Origin: Clostridiales bacterium
GTDB taxonomy: Bacteria > Bacillota > Clostridia > Christensenellales > Aristaeellaceae
Assembly: GCA_015056125.1 (NCBI GenBank)
Contig: SVGW01000010.1
Coordinates: 1 to 53,548 of the forward strand
Reading direction: 5' to 3'
DNA length: 53,548 nucleotides
Under the pieces are notes generated by a model. That model saw only the letters and a list, made by a program, of their open reading frames with translations. It searched no databases and was not told the DNA's origin. The first letter of the stretch is position 1. Each line of letters starts with the position of its first letter. Below, one piece after another: positions 47,302-53,548 of the stretch. Position numbers and translations under genes: made by a program.

Positions 47302-48249
47302 ATGAGCGAAGAAATGCAGATATTGGTTTCCCTGCCCATGAATGAAGATCAAAAGCAACGGATTCTTTCCTCCGCTCAGGGAGCAAATGTTACGTTTGCC
47401 CCTCAGGCGGAAGTGACGGATGAAATGCTTCAAAATGCTCAAATCGTATTTGGCAATCTGCCTGGGGAAATGCTGAAGAAAGCGCCGAATCTCAAATGGC
47501 TCCAGCTCAATTCCGCCGGGGCGGATGCATATACGAAGCCTGGCGCCCTTGATTCCCGTGTGCTGCTCACCAATGCCGTGGGCGCCTATGGGCTCACGGT
47601 ATCGGAGCACATGCTTTCTTTGCTTTTCGCTATGAACAGGCGCTTGATGGAATATGATCAAAATCAGCAAAAGAACTTGTGGCAGCCCATGGGCCAGGTG
47701 AAATCCGTGGAGGGCAGCGTGATTTTGACCCTGGGCCTTGGCAATATCGGCGGGGATTTTGCGAGGAAGGTGAAGGCTCTGGGGGCCTACACCATTGGCG
47801 TGCGCAGAAATACGGGGGATTGCCCGGATTATGTGGATGAAATGCATCCTCTCTCCAGCCTGGATGATCTTTTGGCCCGTGCGGATGTAGTGGCCATCGC
47901 GCTGCCCTTAACAGAGGAAACCAAGGGCATGATGAATGAAGCGCGGCTGATGAACATGAAAAAGGATGCCCTGCTCATCAATGTTGGGCGCGGGCCCATT
48001 GTGGATACGGATGCGCTGCTCCAGGTGGTGGGTGCAGGGCATCTTGGGGGCGCAGCCCTGGATGTGACGGATCCCGAGCCCTTGCCCCCTGATCATCCCC
48101 TGTGGCAGCAGGAACGGGTGATCATTACGCCTCATGTGGCGGGCAGCTTCTATCTTCCCGAAACCAAGAACCGGGTGATCACCGTGTTTCTGGAAAACTT
48201 GAAAAGATACCGGGCCGGGGAGCAATTGAAAAACCTGGTGAATCATTAA
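47302..48249 (+). CDS. D-2-hydroxyacid dehydrogenase family protein
   Basis: The 315-residue protein starts at ATG 47302, 7 nt after AAAAAGGAG. It has the D-isomer-specific dehydrogenase pattern: LQLNSAGADAY, LGLGNIGGDFARKVKALG as NAD-binding motif, INVGRGPIVDTDAL with substrate-binding Arg230, DPEPLPPDHPLW with Glu, and ITPHVAGSFYLPE with the catalytic His. It reduces a 2-oxoacid such as glyoxylate, hydroxypyruvate or a sugar-derived acid. It shares the GH51 operon and ends at a strong terminator. Confidence 0.9.
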   Translation: MSEEMQILVSLPMNEDQKQRILSSAQGANVTFAPQAEVTDEMLQNAQIVFGNLPGEMLKKAPNLKWLQLNSAGADAYTKPGALDSRVLLTNAVGAYGLTVSEHMLSLLFAMNRRLMEYDQNQQKNLWQPMGQVKSVEGSVILTLGLGNIGGDFARKVKALGAYTIGVRRNTGDCPDYVDEMHPLSSLDDLLARADVVAIALPLTEETKGMMNEARLMNMKKDALLINVGRGPIVDTDALLQVVGAGHLGGAALDVTDPEPLPPDHPLWQQERVIITPHVAGSFYLPETKNRVITVFLENLKRYRAGEQLKNLVNH

Positions 48250-48255
48250 CGCAAG

Positions 48256-48279
48256 GCGGCCGGATACCGGCCGCTTTTT
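48256..48279 (+). terminator. Terminator of the GH51 operon
   Basis: GCGGCCGG/CCGGCCGC, perfect 8-bp GC stem with an ATA loop, followed by TTTTT. Confidence 0.9.
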
Positions 48280-48314
48280 CACTTGTAAAATCTTCTTGTG
48301 CGGGTTCAAAGGTA

Positions 48315-48343
48315 TTGACTGGGTGGAAAAACGTGGTTAAAAT
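48315..48343 (+). promoter_or_regulatory. Promoter for the SH3b-repeat protein
   Basis: TTGACT (48315-48320), 17-bp spacer and TAAAAT (48338-48343), followed by AAGGAGG before ATG 48395. Confidence 0.75.
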
Positions 48344-48394
48344 ATTAATGAAATATTACAAAAGTATTTCTTTGCGCAAGGAGGTTGTGAGAAG

Positions 48395-51238
48395 ATGAAG
48401 AAGTGGATGGCTGTGCTGATGCTGGTGTTGCTTTTGTCGGTGATGCCCATGGCTCAGGCGGCTACTGTGATTCAGCGGCCCGATCAGTATTTTACCATTA
48501 TGATGTATCGCAGCGCGGCGGTGGAGCGCATGCCGGGTACGGAGATCACCTCCTTTGAGCGTGATCAGAATGATATGGTGTACACCACCAGCAGCGGTGC
48601 CATGAACGGCGATAAGGTGGGGAAAACCACCCTGTTTCTGGAGGAATACGATTCTGAAAAAGATATATATTACCATAGCAGGATCCACGTGACAGTGGAG
48701 CCTCTGGATAAGGCCATCGAATGGGAACGGGATCAATCGGCCAACAGCGCCGAGATGAAAGCCTGGGTGAAGGATAACGGCCACGTATTTGCCGTGGGCC
48801 AGCGCTACAGCGTGAAAACCGCCTGCACCAAGGATGGCAAATCCCTGAAGGTGACCTATTCCAGCAATCGCCCGGAGGTGGCCTCGGTGGATGAAAACGG
48901 CATGGTCACCATGAACGCCCCCGGCACGGCCAATATCACCTACCAGGCCGAGGGCAATCCGGGCTTTGACTGCTTTCTGATTGTGCATGACGGCGATGCC
49001 TGGGAGCACACCTATGGCTATTATGAGCCTGCCGATCCCAGCGCCCGGCTGAATGTGTATAAAAAAGCGGATGAAAAAAGCCAGGTGATCGCCACCATGG
49101 GCCGCTGGGAATCGGATAATTTCTATGTATTTTCCAGGGGCGAGGAATGGAGCCGGGTTTCCCTGAACGGGAAAATCGGCTATGTGAAAACGGCGGAGCT
49201 GCATTTCAAAGACCAGGAAGCTGAAAATGAAAACCGGGATATTCAGGTGCCCTGCACCATGTATGTAAATGCCCAGTCCCTGGGGAAATTGGATCTGGTG
49301 AGCCAGCCCAACCGGGGAAGCTGGCTGGGAGAATATGCTACCGATACCCCGGTGTATGTGACGGAAATTACGGACGGCTTTGCTAAGGTGACCGTGGATG
49401 GCAAAAGCGGCTATATGAACCTGACCTTTCTTAGCAGCATTAAGCCCGAAAACGTGATCGAGGATCAGACCCAGGCCCTGCAGGGCAAGGTGATGCAGGT
49501 GTATGTGCCCGGTGGGGAAGCGCTGAAAGTATGGGGCGATAAGGGCGCGTCGATCACGGGCAATCAAGTGGGCTCCCTGAAAAATGGGGAAGTGGTGCTG
49601 ATGGTGGGCAAATTGGGGGATCATGCCGAGATCGTTTATAACGGGAAAATTGCTTATGCGCAGAAAAAATATCTGGTGAACCCTGAGAATGAAAGCGAAT
49701 CCTCCGTCAGCAAGGGCGTGATCATGCATGTGAATGCCCAGGGAGAGGTGGCTGTTTACAGCGAAGCTAAGGCTGCTTCTGCCATCAAGCAGAAGGTGGC
49801 CAGCGGTACGGAAGTGGTGGTATATACCAACTTGAATGGCTGGTCCCTGGTGAATATCGGCGGATACACGGGCTATATCCAAAGCCAATTCCTGCTATCC
49901 GGCTCAGGGGATGCCCAGAGTTCTGCACCCTCTGGCAATATGATCGTGCAGACGGGGAATACGGGCAAATTGTTTCTTCGGGCCAAGCCAAAGGCGGGGG
50001 CCGCCATCCTTGACAAGTATCCCAACGGCACCTATGTCACGCTGCATGCAAAAATGGGGGAATGGGGCCATGTGACGGTGCAGGGCAAGCAGGGCTATAT
50101 GATGCTTAAATTCTTGGCATCCGTCCCCCATCAGCAGCCGGAGGAAGAAAAGAAGGAAGAAGCGGAAACCACCCCGGATACCGGCATCGCTCAAATGATG
50201 GTGGTGCAAACGGGGAACACCGGTAAGCTCTATTTGCGGGCGGAGCCCAAAGCGGGCACGGCGATTCTGGGCAAATATCCCAACGGCACTTTGATCACCG
50301 TCCATGAAAAAATGGGCGAATGGGGCCGTGTGACGGTGCAGGGCAAGCAGGGCTATATGATGCTTAAATTCTTGGCATCCGTCCCCCATCAGGAGCCGGA
50401 TGAAGAAAAGAAGGAAGAAGCGGAAACTACCCCGGATACCGGCATCGCTCAAATGATGGTGGTGCAAACGGGGAACACCGGTAAGCTCTATTTGCGGGCG
50501 GAGCCCAAAGCGGGCACGGCGATTCTGGGCAAATATCCCAACGGCACTTTGATCACCGTCCATGAAAAAATGGGCGAATGGGGCCGTGTGACGGTGGAAG
50601 GGAAGCAGGGCTATATGATGGTCAAGTTCCTGGCCGACGCCCCCAGCCAGCAGCCCGAGGAAGAAAAGAAGGAAGAGGAAACCAAGGAAGAGGAAAAGAT
50701 ACCGGAATATGTGGCGCCCAAGGCTATGGTGGTGCAGACGGGGAACAGCGGCAAGCTCTATCTCCGGGCGGAGCCCAAGGCAGGCGCCAGCATTCTGGAT
50801 AAGTACCCCAACGGCACCTTGCTGGTTCTGTATGAAACAAGCGGCGAATGGGGACGGGTGCTGATCGAGGGCAAACAGGGCTATATGATGCTCAAATTCC
50901 TGGCCGTTGCTCCCGTCCGGCAGCCGGAGGAGGAAAAAGAAGAGGAAAAAACGGAGGAAACGCAGCCCCCGGCCGAAGCGCCTGAAGAAGAACCCAAGGA
51001 AGAGCCCAAGGAGGAGACGCCTGAAGCTGTTCAGCCTGTGAAGCCTGCCAATGCAGCCACTGTAACCCATCCCAAGGGAAGCTTTGTGAATCTGCGCTCC
51101 GGCCCCCATACCGATTACCGGGTGGTGGAGCAGATTTCACACGGTACGCAAGTGGAGGTCCTTGAGAGGGGCGAATATTGGAGCAAGATCCGGGTAAACG
51201 GTCAGGAAGGCTATATGGTATCCAATTATCTCAAATGA
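48395..51238 (+). CDS. Secreted multi-SH3b cell-envelope protein
   Basis: The 947-residue protein has a signal peptide (MKKWMAV, hydrophobic core, MAQAA cleavage site). An N-terminal Ig-like region of BIG2 type (about 135-195; SSNRPEVASVDENGMVTM) precedes nine SH3b domains. Domains 5-8 are nearly identical (GKLYLRAEPKAG, KQGYMMLKFLA), and the ninth is divergent (NLRSGPHTDYRVVEQI). Acidic Glu/Lys/Pro linkers separate domains 5-9. SH3b domains bind peptidoglycan or its cross-bridges. No catalytic or LPXTG motif is present, so it is probably a non-covalently held wall protein. Confidence 0.85.
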   Translation: MKKWMAVLMLVLLLSVMPMAQAATVIQRPDQYFTIMMYRSAAVERMPGTEITSFERDQNDMVYTTSSGAMNGDKVGKTTLFLEEYDSEKDIYYHSRIHVTVEPLDKAIEWERDQSANSAEMKAWVKDNGHVFAVGQRYSVKTACTKDGKSLKVTYSSNRPEVASVDENGMVTMNAPGTANITYQAEGNPGFDCFLIVHDGDAWEHTYGYYEPADPSARLNVYKKADEKSQVIATMGRWESDNFYVFSRGEEWSRVSLNGKIGYVKTAELHFKDQEAENENRDIQVPCTMYVNAQSLGKLDLVSQPNRGSWLGEYATDTPVYVTEITDGFAKVTVDGKSGYMNLTFLSSIKPENVIEDQTQALQGKVMQVYVPGGEALKVWGDKGASITGNQVGSLKNGEVVLMVGKLGDHAEIVYNGKIAYAQKKYLVNPENESESSVSKGVIMHVNAQGEVAVYSEAKAASAIKQKVASGTEVVVYTNLNGWSLVNIGGYTGYIQSQFLLSGSGDAQSSAPSGNMIVQTGNTGKLFLRAKPKAGAAILDKYPNGTYVTLHAKMGEWGHVTVQGKQGYMMLKFLASVPHQQPEEEKKEEAETTPDTGIAQMMVVQTGNTGKLYLRAEPKAGTAILGKYPNGTLITVHEKMGEWGRVTVQGKQGYMMLKFLASVPHQEPDEEKKEEAETTPDTGIAQMMVVQTGNTGKLYLRAEPKAGTAILGKYPNGTLITVHEKMGEWGRVTVEGKQGYMMVKFLADAPSQQPEEEKKEEETKEEEKIPEYVAPKAMVVQTGNSGKLYLRAEPKAGASILDKYPNGTLLVLYETSGEWGRVLIEGKQGYMMLKFLAVAPVRQPEEEKEEEKTEETQPPAEAPEEEPKEEPKEETPEAVQPVKPANAATVTHPKGSFVNLRSGPHTDYRVVEQISHGTQVEVLERGEYWSKIRVNGQEGYMVSNYLK
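50138..50653 (+). repeat. Two 258-bp tandem repeats inside the SH3b gene
   Basis: Units 50138-50395 and 50396-50653 each encode 86 residues (acidic linker plus one SH3b domain) and are almost identical at DNA level, including silent sites. The tail of the first unit is also identical to the end of the domain before it. This points to recent duplication or gene conversion and a length-variable protein. Confidence 0.85.
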
Positions 51239-51281
51239 AAAATTGCTGCATCGGTTGAACCGGTGCAGCAATTTTTAGTTT
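51238..51281. repeat. 45-nt hairpin repeat, copy 1 (terminator of the SH3b gene)
   Basis: AAAAATTGCTGCA (51238-51250) pairs with TGCAGCAATTTTT (51264-51276), with CGG/CCG inside. It overlaps the last base of the SH3b stop codon. The same sequence recurs at 51532-51575. Confidence 0.85.
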
Positions 51282-51531
51282 GTCGAAAAAGTATTTTCGA
51301 CAAACTGCGAATGGAAGTCAGCTAAAGCAGTCTTCCATTCGATCCATCACATTTACTGCAAAAATGGCTTTCCAGCCCTGTGAAAAGGGATGGAAAGCCT
51401 ATTTTTGCGGTCGTAAATTGATATAGGAAGCGGAATACTTCCGCTCCTCGCCGCCGCGCATGTCGCCGGCTGCGGATTACAGTCGAAGGGCAGCGGCCCT
51501 TCGACGCATCCCAGGGGTTTTGTGACAGGCT
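51277..51531. other. Gene-free hairpin cluster between convergent genes
   Basis: No gene is supported here. Hairpins in order: AGTTTGTCGAAAA/TTTTCGACAAACT (51277-51306, perfect 13 bp); CGAATGGAAG/CTTCCATTCG (51308-51341); GCAAAAATGGCTTTCCA with its complement (51358-51408); AGCGGAA/TTCCGCT (51429-51445); GTCGAAGGGC/GCCCTTCGAC (51482-51505). Confidence 0.8.
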
Positions 51532-51575
51532 AAAAATTGCTGCATCGGTTGAACCGGTGCAGCAATTTTGAGTTT
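51532..51575. repeat. 45-nt hairpin repeat, copy 2 (terminator of ybaK)
   Basis: Identical to copy 1 at 43 of 45 positions and in the same orientation. It overlaps the ybaK stop codon on the minus strand. Being nearly palindromic, it can serve as terminator from either side. Confidence 0.85.
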
Positions 51576-52050
51576 ATACGGTAAGATCGGTGCTTTTGAT
51601 GGGCACGGCTTTGCGCAGCCCCTCCAAAGTGCATTCCACCTGATAGCCGATTTTGCCGGCGCTGAACATGATGGTTTCAAATTCTTCCGCCGTTTTGTGG
51701 ATCAGAGTGGGGAAGGGCTTTTTCATGCCAATAGGGGAGCAGCCTCCGTGCACATAGCCGGTAAGGGGCAAAAGTTCCTTGGATTTAAGCATTTCCAGGG
51801 CCTTTTCGCCAACGGCGGCAGCCGCCTTTTTCAAATCCAATTCTTCCTCTACCGGGATCATGAATACGTAATGCCCCTTGCTTTTGCCCACGGTCACCAG
51901 GGTTTTGAAGGTGCGTTTGGGGTCTTTGTTCAGCACCTTGGCTACGTCCACCCCGCTGACCACCCCGGAATCCACATAGCAATAATCCTGATAGGGCACC
52001 TTCAAGCGCTCCAGGGTGCGCATAACATTGGTTTTTTCAGGCTTTGCCAT
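51574..52050 (-). CDS. ybaK: Cys-tRNA(Pro)/Cys-tRNA(Cys) deacylase, YbaK/EbsC family
   Basis: The 158-residue protein starts at ATG 52050, five bases after the rpiB stop codon. It matches YbaK: VDVAKVLNKDPKRTFKTLV with the catalytic Lys, MIPVEEELDLKKAA, and GYVHGGCSPIGMKK, the substrate-binding signature. The enzyme removes cysteine mis-loaded on tRNA-Pro. Length is normal. It is the second gene of a two-gene operon with rpiB. Confidence 0.93.
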   Translation of the reverse strand: MAKPEKTNVMRTLERLKVPYQDYCYVDSGVVSGVDVAKVLNKDPKRTFKTLVTVGKSKGHYVFMIPVEEELDLKKAAAAVGEKALEMLKSKELLPLTGYVHGGCSPIGMKKPFPTLIHKTAEEFETIMFSAGKIGYQVECTLEGLRKAVPIKSTDLTV

Positions 52051-52055
52051 AACGC

Positions 52056-52511
52056 TTATTCCAGCTCCTGGCCGTTTTCGATGGCCGTGATCTGATCCAC
52101 CCGGCGCTGATGGCGGCCGCCTTCAAATTCAGTGGTCATGAAGATTTCCACGATCATCTTGGCGGTTTCAGGGGCGATGACCCGGCCGCCGATGGCCAGC
52201 ATATTGGCGTCGTTATGGGCGCGGGTCATCTTAGCGCTGTAGCAATCGGAGCAGCAGCAGCAGCGAATCCCCTTCACTTTATTGGCGGCTATGGAAATGC
52301 CAACGCCGGTACCGCAGATCACAATGCCCCGGTCGTATTCCTTGGCGGCAACGGCCTTGGCAGCCCGCAGGGCGAATACGGGATAATCCCGGGTGGTATC
52401 GTTATCATGAATGCCCAAATAGGTGGCTTCTGCGCCCAGCTCTTTCAGGGTTTCCATCACGGCGTCCTTGAGCACCACACCGGCGGGATCGCAGGCAACA
52501 GCAATTTTCAT
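52056..52511 (-). CDS. rpiB: Ribose-5-phosphate isomerase B
   Basis: The 151-residue protein matches RpiB: ACDPAGVVLKDAV, DYPVFALRAAKAVA, VICGTGVGISIAANK with the active-site Cys, RAHNDANMLAIGGRVI with phosphate/base residues, and FEGGRHQRRVDQI. It interconverts ribose-5-phosphate and ribulose-5-phosphate. In place of the usual residues before Y-S-A it has RCCCCSDC, an unusual Cys run. I chose ATG 52511 by family start; upstream the minus strand reads CCTCCT, and the nearest purine-rich site (AAAGGA) is about 12 nt away. An ATG at 52544 is too close to the -10 box. Confidence 0.93.
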   Translation of the reverse strand: MKIAVACDPAGVVLKDAVMETLKELGAEATYLGIHDNDTTRDYPVFALRAAKAVAAKEYDRGIVICGTGVGISIAANKVKGIRCCCCSDCYSAKMTRAHNDANMLAIGGRVIAPETAKMIVEIFMTTEFEGGRHQRRVDQITAIENGQELE

Positions 52512-52552
52512 AGGAGGAATACCGTCCTTTCGTTTGTAGATCATGCCTGTAT

Positions 52553-52581
52553 AGTATAGCGCAAAAAGCCAGGAAGGGCAA
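52553..52581 (-). promoter_or_regulatory. Promoter of the rpiB-ybaK operon
   Basis: Minus strand TTGCCC (52576-52581), 17-bp spacer and TATACT (52553-52558). Confidence 0.7.
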
Positions 52582-52625
52582 GGGCGGAAAAATGATGAAA
52601 AAGCATTTCTTTTTCCATGTACCCC

Positions 52626-52654
52626 TTGCAATTCCATGAAAAAGGGGATATAAT
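52626..52654 (+). promoter_or_regulatory. Promoter for serS
   Basis: TTGCAA (52626-52631), 17-bp spacer and perfect TATAAT (52649-52654), just before the T-box leader. Confidence 0.8.
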
Positions 52655-52662
52655 GCTTCCAT

Positions 52663-52874
52663 ACCGCGAGGAAAGGGAATGGCGGCGCCGGGTGTGAAAA
52701 GAGAACTGCCGGTTGGTGCAAGGCAGCGGCACAGGCCCGTGATCCACCCTGGAGCGGGCGGCGATGAGCCGCCGGGGCGCGCCCCTTACAGCGTAAACGA
52801 GAGGGCGTTTTGGTTTGAAACGCCAATCGGGGTGGCAACGCGGTACTTCCGTCCCTGTGCAGGGCGGTTTTTTT
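52663..52874 (+). promoter_or_regulatory. T-box riboswitch of serS
   Basis: The leader carries a T-box core GGGGTGGCAACGCGG (52829-52843), which would pair with the uncharged tRNA acceptor end. A strong terminator follows. Upstream is a long Stem I region. TCC at 52743-52745, in GTGATCCACC near the base of Stem I, is the likely specifier and fits tRNA-Ser. Uncharged tRNA-Ser should favour antitermination and raise serS expression. Specifier choice is inferred, not folded. Confidence 0.85.
52849..52874 (+). terminator. T-box-controlled terminator
   Basis: CCGTCCCTG (52849-52857) pairs with CAGGGCGG plus wobble (52860-52867), then seven T. The T-box core just upstream can form the competing antiterminator. 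Confidence 0.85.
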
Positions 52875-52907
52875 ATTTTCAGAATAGGAGAGGGAGGACA
52901 CAATACC

Positions 52908-53548
52908 ATGCTGGATATCAAACGGATCCGCCAGAATCCCCAGGAACTGATCGATGCGCTGAATAAGCGCAATTCTTCCATTGATATTTCCGAATTGCTC
53001 CAATTGGATGAAGAGCGCCGGGAAGCCCTGGGCCAGGTAGAAGCGCTGAAAAATAAGCGCAATGAAGAAAGCAAGAAGATCGCCCAGGTGAAGCGTCAGG
53101 GCGGGGATGCTTCCGAAATTATGGAAGCCATGCGCAAGGTGGGCGATGAAATCGCCGTGCTGGATAAGCAGGTGAATGAGATCGATGAAAAGATCAACTA
53201 TATTCTGATGCGCCTGCCCAATCTGCCCCACGAAAGCGTGCCCATCGGCAAGGATGACACGGAAAATGTGGAGCAGCGCCGCTGGGGCGAGCCCCGGAAA
53301 TTTGAGTGGGAACCCAAGGCCCACTGGGATATCGGCACCGATCTTGGCATTTTGGATTTTGAAGCTGCCGCCAAAATTTCTGGCGCCCGCTTCACGGTAT
53401 ATAAGGCCCTTGGCGCCCGCCTGGAGCGCGCCGTGATTAATTTCTTCATGGATACCCATGCGGGCGACGGCTATGAAGAAGTGCTGCCCCCCTATATGGT
53501 GACCCGCGCCACCATGACCGGCACCGGCCAGCTGCCCAAGTTTGAAGA
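52908..53548 (+). CDS. serS: Seryl-tRNA synthetase, N-terminal part (cut by window edge)
   Basis: The protein begins at ATG 52908 after AGAGGGAGG and runs off the window after about 213 residues. The start (MLDIKRIRQNPQELIDALNK) and the long antiparallel coiled coil (about 30-100) are typical of bacterial SerRS, where they grip the long variable arm of tRNA-Ser. NLPHESVPIGKDDTENVEQR and the opening of the class II catalytic core (DIGTDLGILDFEAAAKISGA, then PPYMVTRATMTGTGQLPKFE) follow. It charges tRNA-Ser and is regulated by the T-box upstream. Confidence 0.97.
   Translation, partial: MLDIKRIRQNPQELIDALNKRNSSIDISELLQLDEERREALGQVEALKNKRNEESKKIAQVKRQGGDASEIMEAMRKVGDEIAVLDKQVNEIDEKINYILMRLPNLPHESVPIGKDDTENVEQRRWGEPRKFEWEPKAHWDIGTDLGILDFEAAAKISGARFTVYKALGARLERAVINFFMDTHAGDGYEEVLPPYMVTRATMTGTGQLPKFE

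Noticed and set aside
48356-49888. 510-codon minus-strand frame opposite the SH3b gene
   Set aside because: His/Ile-rich shadow translation of the repeat-containing gene; no ribosome site or motif.
49904-51109. 401-codon minus-strand frame opposite the SH3b repeats
   Set aside because: Its repeats are simply the antisense of the duplicated SH3b units.
52056-53459. 467-codon minus-strand frame covering rpiB and the serS leader
   Set aside because: Only the last 151 codons are RpiB. The upstream part is antisense to serS and the T-box and has no family resemblance.
1-53548. CRISPR arrays, insertion sequences or prophage
   Set aside because: No regularly spaced repeats, transposase, integrase or phage structural motifs were seen in any frame I inspected.

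Overview
The window looks like the chromosome of an anaerobic, gut-type Bacillota (class Clostridia; Christensenellales/Oscillospirales-like is my guess). Evidence: near-consensus TTGACA/TATAAT promoters with 17-bp spacers, strong AGGAGG ribosome sites, a T-box leader before serS, intrinsic terminators, many small carbohydrate-catabolic operons, and mid-range GC. No rRNA, CRISPR array, integrase, transposase or phage structural gene is visible.

Layout. 1-2750: a truncated sugar isomerase (minus strand), tlyA, an ACT-ACT-metallo-beta-lactamase fusion, and tRNA-Trp with its own promoter and terminator. 2750-4540: an AT-richer patch with a TIM-barrel isomerase, a decayed nucleotidyltransferase and a small HExxH metalloprotease-like protein. 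4780-21440: an accessory island, all on the plus strand. It holds an LRR protein with a ParB-like tail, a HerA-type ATPase with a glycine-zipper segment, two small paralogous proteins, a C39-like cysteine peptidase, a LytTR regulator, an Hsp70 with an EF-Tu-like domain and hydrophobic C-terminus, a degenerate-PARG plus ADP-ribosylglycohydrolase fusion, a NADAR protein, a membrane-anchored DnaJ-type zinc finger, and several unrecognised proteins. This is the best candidate for an undescribed system.

21500-25370: operon of a metallo-beta-lactamase-fold enzyme, a PHP phosphoesterase and an N-acyl-D-amino-acid deacylase. 25370-25750: a cluster of hairpins between convergent genes. 25750-28560: a malate/lactate-type dehydrogenase and a glycerophosphodiesterase on the minus strand, diverging from a beta-propeller glycosidase-like gene. 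28690-30610: an HTH-PfkB kinase fusion with a D-lyxose-isomerase-like gene. 30730-37435: an eight-gene sugar or polyol catabolic operon (two zinc alcohol dehydrogenases, an SDR lacking its catalytic Tyr, a UlaG-like lactonase, a cupin, DeoC, ribokinase, an AEC transporter).

37500-41320: an aldo/keto reductase with ferredoxin-type clusters, an F420-ligase-family protein and an SGNH hydrolase. 41430-44880: tRNA-Lys, a secreted Cys-repeat protein divergent from a small XRE regulator across two palindromic sites, a frameshifted small gene, and a YczE/YitT-type membrane protein. 44900-51240: an AraC regulator, a GH51 arabinofuranosidase, a 2-hydroxyacid dehydrogenase and a secreted nine-SH3b protein. 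51240-53548: a second hairpin cluster, ybaK, rpiB, the T-box and the start of serS.

Working together: the flanks suggest scavenging of plant-derived pentoses and related sugar acids or polyols. DeoC, ribokinase, RpiB, the lyxose-isomerase-like protein and GH51 feed pentose-phosphate metabolism. The island is different in kind: an ATPase motor, chaperone modules and three ADP-ribose-handling domains suggest stress, defence or protein-export biology rather than central metabolism.
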